A stretch of 64,000 nt of DNA from Arthrobacter sp. PM3 (lineage in GTDB: Bacteria > Actinomycetota > Actinomycetes > Actinomycetales > Micrococcaceae): positions 3,381,620-3,445,619 of the forward strand of contig NZ_CP022314.1 in assembly GCF_003352915.1 (NCBI RefSeq), read 5' to 3'. A model generated the notes under the pieces. That model worked only from the letters and a program-made list of their open reading frames with translations, was not told the origin of the DNA and did no database searches. Shown here one piece after another: positions 1 through 8,311 of the stretch; position 1 is the stretch's first letter; the number at the start of each line of letters is the position of its first letter. The translations under genes and the position numbers were made by a program.

Positions 1-2
1 GC

Positions 3-677
3 GAAGAGACGGCCATGACCCGTACGCCGCATCCGGTCAGCGCAGGGCCGATCGTCCAGCTGCCCACGGCCTTCGGCGACTTCGTGGCGCAGGCCTGGAC
101 CGACCTGGCGACCGGTGCCGAGCACCTGGCGGTCAGCTCTCCCGTGCCGCCGGCCGACGGCAAGGCACCGCTGGTGCGGCTGCATTCCGAGTGCCTCACC
201 GGCGATGTGTTCGGCTCCTACCGCTGCGACTGCGGCGAGCAGTTGGCCTATGCCCTCGAGCTGATCAACGAACTCGGCGGCACGCTGCTGTACCTCCGGG
301 GCCAGGAAGGCCGAGGCATCGGACTGGCCAACAAGATGAAGGCCTACGCCCTGCAGGAAGCGGGCTTTGACACCGTGGAAGCCAACGAGCAGCTCGGACT
401 GCCCGTCGACGCGCGCTGCTACAAGGCCGCCGCCCAGATCCTGGCCGAGATGGGACTGCACGAGATCCGTCTCCTGAGCAACAACCCGGACAAGCAGGAC
501 CGGCTTGCCCAGGCGGGCGTCAAGGTGGTCGAGATGGTCCCCACCGAGGTGCCCTCGAGGGAACAGAACATCCGCTACCTGCAGACGAAGAAGGACCGGA
601 TGGACCACCGCCTGGTCCTGGACGTCGAGCCCGCGCCCGCCGCCGGGCAGGGCGGCTTCGAACACGAACAAGACTGA
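3..677 (+). CDS. ribA: GTP cyclohydrolase II (RibA domain, probably C-terminal half of RibBA), 5' partial
   Basis: Opens GTP and releases formate to give 2,5-diamino-6-ribosylamino-pyrimidinone phosphate, the first committed step of riboflavin synthesis. Counting from the Met at 15, the zinc ligands are C60, C71 and C73 (C-x10-C-x-C) and the RGQEGRGIGL catalytic/GTP-binding loop is at 95-104. The frame stays open to the left edge of the window (codons EETA before the Met) and no good ribosome site precedes position 15. It is therefore probably the C-terminal part of a fused DHBP synthase/GTP cyclohydrolase II, which is common in actinobacteria; a free-standing RibA starting at 15 is possible. 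ribH follows 66 bp downstream, as expected for a rib operon. The last 20 residues are an Ala/Pro/Gly-rich tail. Confidence 0.93.
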   Translation, partial: EETAMTRTPHPVSAGPIVQLPTAFGDFVAQAWTDLATGAEHLAVSSPVPPADGKAPLVRLHSECLTGDVFGSYRCDCGEQLAYALELINELGGTLLYLRGQEGRGIGLANKMKAYALQEAGFDTVEANEQLGLPVDARCYKAAAQILAEMGLHEIRLLSNNPDKQDRLAQAGVKVVEMVPTEVPSREQNIRYLQTKKDRMDHRLVLDVEPAPAAGQGGFEHEQD

Positions 678-743
678 CCCGGCGGCCTCCCCGGCGGGCC
701 GGCCCACTAAACAAACACCCAGACCAACAGCAAGGAACACTCC

Positions 744-1229
744 ATGAGCGGCCACGGCGCCCCCCAGATCGACCTCAGCACCTTCAACCCGGAGGAAACC
801 TCCCAGCTCAAGCTGGCCATCGTGGCCGCGAGCTGGCACACCCAGATCATGGACGGCCTCCTCGACGGTGCCCTGCGCGCCGCGAAGGACGCAGGCATCA
901 GCGAGCCGACCGTCCTGCGGGTGCCGGGCACGTTCGAGCTCCCCGTCGCGGCGGCCCGGCTGGCACCGCACTTCGACGCGGTCGCGGCGCTCGGCGTCGT
1001 CATCCGGGGCGGCACGCCGCACTTCGAATACGTCTGCGAGGCGGCCACCGTGGGCCTGACCGAGGTCAGCGTCCGCACCGGCGTCCCCGTCGGCTTCGGC
1101 GTGCTGACCTGCGACACCGAACAGCAGGGGATCGACCGGGCCGGGCTGCCCGGCTCCACCGAGGACAAAGGGCACGAGGCAGTCACCGCCGCCCTGGCCA
1201 CGGCAGTGACCCTCAAGCAGTTCGGCTGA
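744..1229 (+). CDS. ribH: 6,7-dimethyl-8-ribityllumazine synthase
   Basis: Condenses 5-amino-6-ribitylaminouracil with 3,4-dihydroxy-2-butanone 4-phosphate, the penultimate step of riboflavin synthesis; the family forms pentamers or 60-mer capsids in the cytosol. The 161 residues are full length. Family marks are the AxWH segment near the N-terminus, [22 protein letters not shown] with the catalytic His, and the C-terminal [11 protein letters not shown] block. An AAGGAA ribosome site lies just before the ATG. It follows ribA by 66 bp. Two GC-rich 16-bp palindromes just downstream probably end the rib transcript. Confidence 0.97.
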   Translation: MSGHGAPQIDLSTFNPEETSQLKLAIVAASWHTQIMDGLLDGALRAAKDAGISEPTVLRVPGTFELPVAAARLAPHFDAVAALGVVIRGGTPHFEYVCEAATVGLTEVSVRTGVPVGFGVLTCDTEQQGIDRAGLPGSTEDKGHEAVTAALATAVTLKQFG

Positions 1230-1251
1230 ACCGCCCGACGACTACGAACGA

Positions 1252-1298
1252 CGGCCCTGCAGGGCCGCCCGCACCCGCCGGGCGCCCCTGCAGGGGCG
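1252..1298 (+). terminator. Two tandem 16-bp perfect palindromes after ribH
   Basis: Perfect palindromes at 1252-1267 (CGGCCCTGCAGGGCCG) and 1283-1298 (CGCCCCTGCAGGGGCG) share a TGCA centre and lie 15 bp apart, 22 bp after the ribH stop. They can form strong hairpins between the rib and his genes. There is no T-tract, so termination is inferred, as often in high-GC actinobacteria. Confidence 0.6.
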
Positions 1299-1390
1299 TT
1301 CCGCTGTGTTCTTATGCAATGCCTCACATCCCGTTCGTCATGCAACGGCCCGGCAGGCGTTCGGCCGCCGGGAGCAAGTAGGCTTGGGGC

Positions 1391-1654
1391 GTGAAGAATT
1401 TCGAGTCGCTGTTCGCAGAACTGAGTGAAAAGGCAGCCGTCCGCCCGGAAGGCTCCCGCACCGTCGCCGAACTGGATTCCGGAGTCCATGGCATCGGCAA
1501 GAAGGTCGTGGAGGAAGCAGCCGAGGTATGGATGGCTGCCGAGTATGAATCCGATGAAGCCGCCGCTGAGGAAATTTCCCAACTGCTGTACCACCTGCAG
1601 GTTCTGATGCTCGCCAAAGGACTCACCCTGGAAGACGTCTACAAGCATCTGTAG
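1391..1654 (+). CDS. hisE: Phosphoribosyl-ATP diphosphatase
   Basis: Hydrolyses phosphoribosyl-ATP to phosphoribosyl-AMP and pyrophosphate, step 2 of histidine synthesis. The 87-residue all-helical MazG-like protein has the metal-binding [11 protein letters not shown] helix (about 37-47) and the EEISQLLYH helix, which matches the actinobacterial stand-alone HisE form. The start is GTG at 1391, with only a weak ribosome site. hisG follows at 1765, the usual actinobacterial hisE-hisG pair, while the hisI activity is a separate protein further on (4190). Confidence 0.95.
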   Translation: MKNFESLFAELSEKAAVRPEGSRTVAELDSGVHGIGKKVVEEAAEVWMAAEYESDEAAAEEISQLLYHLQVLMLAKGLTLEDVYKHL

Positions 1655-1764
1655 CCGCGCCCGCACCGGACACCGCCAGGAGGCAGGACCTCTCCGGCGG
1701 ACCCCGTGCACCGCGTGGCCGATGCGCCCAACAGACCCTTCCACACCCAAGAGAGATTTCTCCC

Positions 1765-2607
1765 ATGCTTAGAGTTGCCGTCCCGAACAAGGGATCCCTG
1801 TCCGAAGCCGCCTCGGCCATCCTCGCCGAGGCCGGCTACCGCCAGCGCCGCGACACCCGCGAACTGGTCATGGTGGACCCGGACAACGATATTGAGTTCT
1901 TCTTCCTGCGCCCCCGTGACATCGCCGTGTACGTCGGACAGGGAACGCTCGACGTCGGCATCACCGGCCGTGACCTCCTGCTCGACGCAGAGGTCGAGGC
2001 CGAGGAACTGCTGCCGCTGGGCTTCGCCGCTTCCACGTTCCGCTTCGCCGGACCGGTGGGCGACTTCACCACCATCGCCCAGCTTGAAGGCAAACGCCTC
2101 GCCACCAGCTACGACGGCCTGCTGCGCGGCTACCTGGCCGAACGCGGCATCAACGCCAAAGTCGTCCGCCTCGACGGCGCGGTGGAATCCTCCGTGCGCC
2201 TCGGCGTCGCGGACGCGATTGCCGACGTCGTCGAGACCGGCACCACGCTCAAGGCCGCCGGCATGGAAATCTTCGGCGAGCCGATCCTGCACTCCGAATC
2301 GGTACTGATCGGCCGCAAGGGCGAACAGAACCCGGCCACCGACGTCCTCATCCGCCGCCTCCAGGGCGTCCTGGTGGCCCGGCAGTACGTGATGATGGAC
2401 TACGACATCCGCAAGGAACTCGTGGAGCAGGCCGCATCGCTGACCCCGGGGCTGGAATCGCCCACCGTGTCGCCGCTGCGCGATTCGGACTGGGTAGCCG
2501 TCCGCTCGATGGTGCCCAAGCGGGAAACCAACCGGATCATGGACGAACTCTACGACCTCGGCGCCCGCGCCATCCTGGTCAGCAGCATCCACGCCTGCCG
2601 CATCTAG
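1765..2607 (+). CDS. hisG: ATP phosphoribosyltransferase, long form
   Basis: Joins ATP and PRPP, the first and feedback-controlled step of histidine synthesis. At 280 residues it is the long (hexameric) HisG with a C-terminal ACT-like histidine-binding domain (about 205-280), so it needs no HisZ partner. The N-terminus [13 protein letters not shown], the [10 protein letters not shown] segment and the PRPP loop [13 protein letters not shown] are all present. An AAGAGAG ribosome site precedes the ATG. It lies 110 bp after hisE and 42 bp before hisF. Confidence 0.97.
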   Translation: MLRVAVPNKGSLSEAASAILAEAGYRQRRDTRELVMVDPDNDIEFFFLRPRDIAVYVGQGTLDVGITGRDLLLDAEVEAEELLPLGFAASTFRFAGPVGDFTTIAQLEGKRLATSYDGLLRGYLAERGINAKVVRLDGAVESSVRLGVADAIADVVETGTTLKAAGMEIFGEPILHSESVLIGRKGEQNPATDVLIRRLQGVLVARQYVMMDYDIRKELVEQAASLTPGLESPTVSPLRDSDWVAVRSMVPKRETNRIMDELYDLGARAILVSSIHACRI

Positions 2608-2649
2608 GCTCCCGCCTGCCGAATCCCTCCGCAATCTTCAGGAGAAGTC

Positions 2650-3426
2650 ATGACTGTTGCCGTGCGCGTAATCCCGTGCCTGGACGTCGATGCCGGCCGC
2701 GTGGTCAAGGGCATCAATTTTGAGGGGCTCCGCGACGCCGGGGACCCGGTGGAACTGGCGCACCGCTACGACAACAGCGGCGCCGACGAGCTGACGTTCC
2801 TCGACGTCACCGCGTCCTCCGGCAACCGGGAGACCACGTTCGACGTCGTCCGCCGCACCGCCGAGGAAGTCTTCATCCCGCTGACCGTGGGCGGCGGCGT
2901 GCGCGGCGTGGCCGAGGTGGACAAGCTCCTGCGCTGCGGCGCGGACAAAGCCGCCATCAACACCGCAGCCGTGGCCCGGCCGGATGTGATCGACGAGATC
3001 ACCCGGCACTTCGGTTCCCAGGTGCTGGTGCTCTCGCTCGACGCCCGCCGCACCCGCCCGGGTTCGCAGCCCACGCCCTCCGGCTTCGAAGTGACCACCC
3101 ACGGCGGACGCCAGGGGACGGGCATCGATGCCATCGCCTGGGCCAAGGAGGCGGCCGACCGCGGCGTCGGCGAAATCCTGCTCAACTCGATCGACGCCGA
3201 CGGCACCAAGGACGGCTTTGACCTGGAACTGATCCGGCTCGCCCGGGCCGGGGTCAAGGTTCCGCTCATCGCCTCCGGCGGCGCCGGCAAGCCCGAGCAC
3301 TTCCCGCCGGCCGTGGCGGCAGGCGCCGACGCCGTCCTGGCGGCGTCGGTCTTCCATTTCGGCCCGCTCGACATGATCGCCCAGGTCAAGGCCGCGATCC
3401 GGCAGGCAGGCTTCGAGGTCCGCTGA
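2650..3426 (+). CDS. hisF: Imidazole glycerol phosphate synthase, cyclase subunit
   Basis: Uses ammonia from HisH to turn PRFAR into imidazole glycerol phosphate and AICAR. It is a TIM barrel of 258 residues, the normal length. The first catalytic Asp is in [15 protein letters not shown] (D12) and the second in the [13 protein letters not shown] strand; phosphate-binding loops VGGGVRG and ASGGAGK are visible. AGGAGAA stands before the ATG. Its usual partners hisH and hisA are not in the window, so the his genes are split, and the next gene is on the opposite strand. Confidence 0.97.
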   Translation: MTVAVRVIPCLDVDAGRVVKGINFEGLRDAGDPVELAHRYDNSGADELTFLDVTASSGNRETTFDVVRRTAEEVFIPLTVGGGVRGVAEVDKLLRCGADKAAINTAAVARPDVIDEITRHFGSQVLVLSLDARRTRPGSQPTPSGFEVTTHGGRQGTGIDAIAWAKEAADRGVGEILLNSIDADGTKDGFDLELIRLARAGVKVPLIASGGAGKPEHFPPAVAAGADAVLAASVFHFGPLDMIAQVKAAIRQAGFEVR

Positions 3427-3455
3427 TAGGAATTCTGTAAACGAGCGGGTGGGGA

Positions 3456-4100
3456 TTAGAGGCCGACCTCGGCCGACTGCAGGAGCGCGACGGCGTCCGG
3501 CTGGCCTTCGAAGGTGACGAGGGCGTGGCGGGTGCGGCCGTGGGCGTGCATGAGCAGTTCCCCGGGCTCGCCGATGATGGCCACGGAGACGGGGGCGCGC
3601 TTGGCCACGTGCCGCGGCCCCGAGGGGCTCACGAGCACAATGCCAAGGTCCACGCCGCGGTACAGGATGGCGGCCCGCTTGACGAGTTCGTCCCACAGCG
3701 CATCTGAGTAGGCCTCGTCGAGGGCCCGCGGAGCCCAGCGGTCGACGGCGCGGCGCACGTCCTCCGTGTGCACAAAGTACTCGATCAGGTTGGAGCTCTC
3801 GTCCAGGGCCTTGATCCGCAGCGGCGACAGCGCCGGCGGGCCGGCGCGGAACGCGTTGACCAGCTTGGCGTAGTCCTCGGGGGTCTTCAGCGTGCCGGCG
3901 AGCTCGGCCGTGGCCTGGTCCGAGGCCTTTGAAAAGCGCTTAATCAGCAGGCCAAGCCCGACGCCGACTTTCCGCTCACGCAGGTACAGGTGCGCGGCGA
4001 GGTCGCGGGTGAGCCACCCGGTGCAGAGCGTGGCAGCATCAGGACCGGCCGCCAGCAGGGTTTCGGCCAGGACTTCTCGGGACGGTTCGACGAAATGCAT
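3456..4100 (-). CDS. TIGR03085-like, DinB/maleylpyruvate isomerase-fold metal-binding protein
   Basis: A 214-residue protein with the N-terminal helical-bundle pattern [19 protein letters not shown] (C-x-GW, DL-x-AH, RE), typical of mycothiol-dependent maleylpyruvate isomerase/DinB-type proteins where the His helps bind a metal. The tail resembles the TIGR03085 subfamily, conserved next to his genes in actinobacteria; its reaction is unknown to me. I chose the ATG at 4100 rather than the open frame to 4139 because conserved sequence begins there. It is inserted in reverse orientation between hisF and hisI. Confidence 0.8.
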   Translation of the reverse strand: MHFVEPSREVLAETLLAAGPDAATLCTGWLTRDLAAHLYLRERKVGVGLGLLIKRFSKASDQATAELAGTLKTPEDYAKLVNAFRAGPPALSPLRIKALDESSNLIEYFVHTEDVRRAVDRWAPRALDEAYSDALWDELVKRAAILYRGVDLGIVLVSPSGPRHVAKRAPVSVAIIGEPGELLMHAHGRTRHALVTFEGQPDAVALLQSAEVGL

Positions 4101-4176
4101 CACTTGTGAAACTAGCACGAGACTGCCGCAGGTGGGCACAGGAATCGCCGCCGCGATTCTGGCTGCCCGGAGGCAC

Positions 4177-4182
4177 TAGACT
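4177..4182 (+). promoter_or_regulatory. -10 element for leaderless hisI transcript
   Basis: TAGACT lies 7 nt before the hisI ATG at 4190. That spacing and the absence of a ribosome site fit a leaderless mRNA that begins at or next to the start codon, a common actinobacterial arrangement. Confidence 0.6.
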
Positions 4183-4189
4183 TGACCTG

Positions 4190-4630
4190 ATGTCTGAGCA
4201 GCCCGCCCCCGCCACCAGCCCCGCCAACGCCGCGCCCGGCAACACCGTGTCCGGCGAAACACAGCCGACGGCGGGACCCCTCCCGGCCGGTCTGGCAGCG
4301 GCCCTGAAGCGCGACAGCGCCGGACTCGTGGCCGCCATTGTCCAGCAGTTCGACACGCACGAGGTGCTGATGCTGGGCTGGATGGACGACGAGGCGCTGC
4401 ACCGCACCATGACGACCGGCCGGGTGACCTTCTATTCGCGGTCCCGCCAGGAGTACTGGCGCAAGGGAGACACCTCCGGGCACGTCCAATGGGTCAAGTC
4501 CCTCGCCATGGACTGCGACGGCGATGCCCTGCTGGTCCGGGTGGACCAAGTCGGCGCAGCGTGCCACACGGGAACCCGGACCTGCTTCGACGGCCGCGAG
4601 CTCGACGCCGTCGTCGGCCACGGAGGCTAG
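4190..4630 (+). CDS. hisI: Phosphoribosyl-AMP cyclohydrolase
   Basis: Opens the purine ring of phosphoribosyl-AMP, step 3 of histidine synthesis; zinc enzyme, cytosolic. The 146 residues comprise a disordered Ala/Pro/Thr-rich leader of about 40 residues followed by the conserved core: [35 protein letters not shown], then the metal-binding [10 protein letters not shown] and [11 protein letters not shown] with its three conserved Cys. The frame is open upstream to 4106, but the ATG at 4190 sits correctly behind a -10 box. There is no fused HisE domain, matching the separate hisE at 1391. trpE follows 128 bp later. Confidence 0.95.
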   Translation: MSEQPAPATSPANAAPGNTVSGETQPTAGPLPAGLAAALKRDSAGLVAAIVQQFDTHEVLMLGWMDDEALHRTMTTGRVTFYSRSRQEYWRKGDTSGHVQWVKSLAMDCDGDALLVRVDQVGAACHTGTRTCFDGRELDAVVGHGG

Positions 4631-4758
4631 GCGCCCCCGGCCCGGGGCACCGGCACGGACCCCCGGCAACCCCACGCTTCACGAACCGGACCGCCGGCAG
4701 GATCCCGAAAACCGGATCCGCCGCGGGCCACACTAAAGAACAGGCGGAAAGCACAGCC

Positions 4759-6360
4759 ATGCAGGACCTTGGAATCATCAGCCCCGGCCTCGAAGAGTTC
4801 CGCGAACTCGCGGGCCACAGCCGCGTCATCCCCGTCCGGCTCAAGGTGCTGGCTGACGCCGAAACCCCGATCGGCCTCTACCGCAAGCTCGCCCAGGGCC
4901 AGCCCGGTACCTTCCTCATGGAATCGGCGGCCGTGGGCGGATCCTGGTCCCGCTACTCCTTCATCGGCTCCCGGTCCCGGGCCACCCTGACCACCAAGGA
5001 CGGGCAGGCGCACTGGCTCGGCGAGCCCCCCGTCGGCGTGCCCCTGGCAGGCAACCCGGTGGACGCCATCCGCGACACCGTCGCCGCGCTGCGCACCGAG
5101 CGCTTCGAGGGCCTGCCGCCGTTCACCTCCGGGCTGGTCGGGTTCCTGGGCTGGGAAACCGTCCGGCACTGGGAGAAGCTGACCAGTCCTCCGGAGGATG
5201 ACCTCGAACTGCCGGAGATGGCCCTGAACCTCGTCACGGACATGGCGGTCCACGACAACATGGACGGCACCGTCCTGTTGATCGCCAACGCCATCAACTT
5301 CGACAACAGCTCCGAACGCGTCGACGAGGCCTGGCACGACGCCGTCGCCCGCGTGAAGGCGCTGCTGGAGAAGATCAGCAGCCCCGTCAAGCAGCCCGTG
5401 TCCGTACTCGAGACCGCGGCGCTCGATTTCGCCTCCAGCGTGCAGGAACGCTGGGACGAGTCCGAATACCTGGCCGCCCTGGACCGCGGCAAGGAAGCGA
5501 TCGTGGACGGCGAAGTCTTCCAGGTGGTGATTTCCCGCCGCTTCGAAATGGAATGCGGCGCCGACCCGCTGGACGTCTACCGGGTCCTGCGAAACACGAA
5601 CCCGAGCCCGTACATGTACCTGTTCAGCTTCGAGGACGCCGCCGGCCGCGAGTACACGATCGTCGGTTCGTCCCCGGAGGCCCTGGTGACCGTCACCGGG
5701 GATGAAGTCATCACCCACCCCATCGCCGGATCCCGGCCGCGTGGCAAGACTGTGGAGGCGGACAAGGCCCTGGCCGAGGAACTGCTGGCTGATGAGAAGG
5801 AACGCGCTGAGCACCTCATGCTGGTGGACCTGTCCCGCAATGACCTCTCCAAGGTCTGCGTCGCAGGCTCCGTCGATGTCACGCAGTTCATGGAAGTTGA
5901 ACGCTTCAGCCACATCATGCACCTCGTCTCCACCGTGGTCGGCACGCTGGCCCCGGAGGCGAGGGCCTATGACGTGCTGAAGGCCACCTTCCCGGCCGGC
6001 ACCCTCTCCGGGGCCCCGAAGCCGCGGGCCCTGCGCCTGTTGGACGAGCTCGAACCGCACCGCCGCGGCATTTACGGCGGCGTGGTGGGGTACCTGGACT
6101 TCGCCGGCGACATGGACATGGCGATCGCGATCCGCTCGGCCCTGCTCCGCGAAGGCCGCGCCTACGTCCAGGCCGGCGGCGGGATCGTGGCCGATTCCGT
6201 CAATCCCACCGAGGCCCTGGAAACCGTCAACAAGGCCGCCGCCCCGCTCCGCGCCGTCCACACCGCCGGCTCGCTGCACAACATCACCCCCGACGCAGTG
6301 ACCGACACAGTCACCGACGCAGCCAACACGTCAGCGCCCGACGCCGGGACGGACCGCTGA
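4759..6360 (+). CDS. trpE: Anthranilate synthase component I
   Basis: Makes anthranilate from chorismate with TrpG-supplied ammonia, the first step of tryptophan synthesis. The 533-residue protein has the N-terminal regulatory domain with the Trp-binding MESA/SRYSFIG region (about 54-70) and the chorismate-binding C-terminal domain with GTLSGAPKPRAL and GGIVADSVNPTEALETVNKA. The open frame extends upstream to 4489, but that part overlaps hisI and is not TrpE-like; the ATG at 4759 begins the family sequence. The C-terminus adds a Thr/Asp/Ala-rich tail. trpG is not nearby. The stop overlaps the next ATG by one base. No Trp-rich leader peptide was seen upstream. Confidence 0.97.
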   Translation: MQDLGIISPGLEEFRELAGHSRVIPVRLKVLADAETPIGLYRKLAQGQPGTFLMESAAVGGSWSRYSFIGSRSRATLTTKDGQAHWLGEPPVGVPLAGNPVDAIRDTVAALRTERFEGLPPFTSGLVGFLGWETVRHWEKLTSPPEDDLELPEMALNLVTDMAVHDNMDGTVLLIANAINFDNSSERVDEAWHDAVARVKALLEKISSPVKQPVSVLETAALDFASSVQERWDESEYLAALDRGKEAIVDGEVFQVVISRRFEMECGADPLDVYRVLRNTNPSPYMYLFSFEDAAGREYTIVGSSPEALVTVTGDEVITHPIAGSRPRGKTVEADKALAEELLADEKERAEHLMLVDLSRNDLSKVCVAGSVDVTQFMEVERFSHIMHLVSTVVGTLAPEARAYDVLKATFPAGTLSGAPKPRALRLLDELEPHRRGIYGGVVGYLDFAGDMDMAIAIRSALLREGRAYVQAGGGIVADSVNPTEALETVNKAAAPLRAVHTAGSLHNITPDAVTDTVTDAANTSAPDAGTDR

Positions 6361-6989
6361 TGGGGGAGCCGGACGCCGTCGTCAAAAGCACCAGCCCCAA
6401 GGTTCCGCGCTGGGCGCGGAAATCCACCGTTGTCCTGGTGATCGCCGCCCTGGCCCTGGCCGTATTCGGGACCACCACCCAGACCTGGCTCACCGTGCAC
6501 CTGGATCCCACCCAGCTCGGCGCGGCCGTGGCAACCCAGAACGGGCTGCAGGTCCAGGGCAGCAAGGCGGCGACCGCGGTCTCGGCCCTGGCCCTGGTGG
6601 CCCTCGCCGGCGGCCTCGCGGCGGCGATCGCCGGCCGGGTGGCCCGCTGGGTCATCACGGTGATCATCCTTTTGGCAGCTGCCGGAGTCGTCACTGCGGC
6701 GGCCATCGTCCTCGCAGACCCCTTGGCCGCGGCCCAAGGCTCGATCGCCGCCGCCACCGGCATCAGCGGCAGCAGCGTCCAGGTGGACGTCACGGTGTTC
6801 CCCGTCCTCGCCGTCATCGCCGGCTCCCTGCTGGGGATCTGTGCGCTGGCGATCGTGCCGGCCGGCCGCTACTGGAAGAGCCGCACCAAATATGACACGG
6901 CGGCCGCCGGAGTGGCGGCTCCGCAGGCCGGCCCCGCGGACGAGATCGACAGCTGGGACCGCTTGTCCCGCGGTGACGACCCCACTTAA
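6360..6989 (+). CDS. Trp-operon-associated membrane protein (TIGR02234-like)
   Basis: A 209-residue integral membrane protein with four likely transmembrane segments (about 23-40, 76-94, 98-122, 142-167) separated by short Ala/Gly-rich loops, including the external TTTQTWLTVHLDP loop seen in the actinobacterial Trp_oprn_chp family. Function is unknown. The ATG shares its first base with the trpE stop (TGATG), so the two are translationally coupled. Its fixed place between trpE and trpC in Micrococcales suggests a role linked to tryptophan or to the membrane state of the operon's users. Confidence 0.85.
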   Translation: MGEPDAVVKSTSPKVPRWARKSTVVLVIAALALAVFGTTTQTWLTVHLDPTQLGAAVATQNGLQVQGSKAATAVSALALVALAGGLAAAIAGRVARWVITVIILLAAAGVVTAAAIVLADPLAAAQGSIAAATGISGSSVQVDVTVFPVLAVIAGSLLGICALAIVPAGRYWKSRTKYDTAAAGVAAPQAGPADEIDSWDRLSRGDDPT

Positions 6990-7090
6990 GCCCCTGACCC
7001 GGTGCGGCGGGCAGGGCGGCCCGCAACACGGCCAATACCACCGCCAAAAAATGGCAGAATGTAAGCAGTATTTATCCTGAGGAGATTCCA

Positions 7091-7378
7091 ATGAGCAAAG
7101 CCACCGTTTCCGCATCCACGTCCGCCGCGCCCAAGGGCGTCTACGACGACGTCGACCACAGCGAGGCACCGGGCCACGGCAACAGCCCGGCCGCGTGGAC
7201 CTGCGTGATCGTGATGCTGATCGGCGCCCTCATTGCGTCCATCGCCTTCGTCATCGCCAACACCCCGGTGTTCGTCGCCGGTGCCGCGGTCATGGTGATC
7301 GGCCTGCTGGCCGGCTGGGTCATGCGCAAGGCCGGCTACGGCGTCGGCGGCAGCAAGCTGAAGAACTCCGGCCACTGA
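7091..7378 (+). CDS. HGxxPAAW-motif small membrane protein
   Basis: A 95-residue protein with the diagnostic GHGNSPAAW motif (about 34-42) followed by two hydrophobic helices (about 44-62 and 66-82). This family is confined to actinobacteria, typically lies in trp operons, and has no known activity. A TGAGGAG ribosome site precedes the ATG, and trpC starts 2 bp after the stop, so it is in the same transcript. Confidence 0.88.
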   Translation: MSKATVSASTSAAPKGVYDDVDHSEAPGHGNSPAAWTCVIVMLIGALIASIAFVIANTPVFVAGAAVMVIGLLAGWVMRKAGYGVGGSKLKNSGH

Positions 7379-7380
7379 GC

Positions 7381-8199
7381 GTGAGTGTTCTCGACGACAT
7401 CAATGCCGGTGTCAGGGAGGATATGGAGGCGCGCCAGCGCCTCGTCACGCTCGCGGAACTGAAGGAGCGCGCCGCCGCGGCGGCGCCCGCCCGCGACGCC
7501 TGGGCGGCCCTGGGCGGCAATGCGAGTCCGCGCGACCAGCTCAAGGTCATTGCCGAGGTCAAGCGCCGCAGCCCGTCCAAGGGCCGGCTCGCGGATATCG
7601 CCGACCCCGCGTCGCTCGCGGCGCAGTACGCCGACGGCGGTGCCGCAGTGATCAGCGTCCTGACCGAGGAGCGCCGCTTCGGCGGCTCGCTGGCCGATCT
7701 CGATGCCGTCCGGGCAGCGGTGGACATCCCGCTGCTGCGCAAGGACTTCATGATCGACGAGTACCAGATCTGGGAGGCCCGGGCCCACGGCGCCGACCTC
7801 ATCCTGCTGATCGTGGCCTCGCTCTCCGATGCCCAGCTGCGCGACTTCACGGCGCTCAGCCGCGAGCTCGGCATGAACGTGCTCGTGGAGACCCACACCG
7901 CCGAGGAAATCGACCGCGCCGTCGCCGCCGAAGCCAGGATCATCGGCGTCAACGTGCGCAACCTGAAGACGCTCGACGTCGACCGTTCCGTTTTCGCGGC
8001 GCTGGCCGGCGGCGTTCCGTCCGGTGCGCTTGTGATCGCCGAGTCCGGGGTGCGCGACGTCGAGGACGTCCGGCACTACGCCGCCAGCGGCGCGAACGCG
8101 GTCCTCGTCGGCGAGGCACTGGTCAGCGACGCGACGCCGCGCGAGCGGATCACTGAATTCATGGCCGCCGGCGCGACGGCAATCGCCGCCCGCGCCTGA
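7381..8199 (+). CDS. trpC: Indole-3-glycerol phosphate synthase
   Basis: Ring-closes CdRP to indole-3-glycerol phosphate, releasing CO2. The 272-residue TIM barrel has the substrate and catalytic segments IAEVKRRSPSKG (about 57-68), LLRKDFMIDEYQI, ADLILLIVA, NVLVETHT, GVNVRNLKTL and IAESGV. GTG at 7381 is the start (MSVLDDINAGVREDM); the open frame extends upstream only by overlapping the preceding gene. No strong ribosome site is seen, so coupling to the gene 2 bp upstream is likely. Confidence 0.97.
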   Translation: MSVLDDINAGVREDMEARQRLVTLAELKERAAAAAPARDAWAALGGNASPRDQLKVIAEVKRRSPSKGRLADIADPASLAAQYADGGAAVISVLTEERRFGGSLADLDAVRAAVDIPLLRKDFMIDEYQIWEARAHGADLILLIVASLSDAQLRDFTALSRELGMNVLVETHTAEEIDRAVAAEARIIGVNVRNLKTLDVDRSVFAALAGGVPSGALVIAESGVRDVEDVRHYAASGANAVLVGEALVSDATPRERITEFMAAGATAIAARA

Positions 8200-8203
8200 G
8201 GCC

Positions 8204-8258
8204 GGCAGGTCCCGGCGCGTGCGTCCGGGCCGTCAGCGGCACCGGGCCCGCACCTGCC
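8204..8258 (+). promoter_or_regulatory. Possible RNA stem-loop between trpC and trpB
   Basis: GGCAGGT at 8204-8210 can pair with ACCTGCC at 8252-8258, enclosing a further GC-rich pairing region (CCGGGCC / GGGCCCG). It lies in the 112-bp trpC-trpB gap, the only sizeable gap among the trpCBA genes, and could act as an attenuator or processing site. No leader peptide or T-tract is visible. Confidence 0.3.
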
Positions 8259-8311
8259 CGGACAATGAGCGGATCTCAGATGCAGATCCCCAAAGCTAGC
8301 AGTGGAACAGG

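Noticed and set aside
4489..4758. N-terminal extension of trpE overlapping hisI
   Set aside because: The added residues are Arg/Pro-rich readthrough of another frame; TrpE homology begins at the ATG at 4759.
4631..4758. Trp leader peptide/attenuator before trpE
   Set aside because: No short reading frame with tandem Trp codons and no alternative hairpins were found in this gap.
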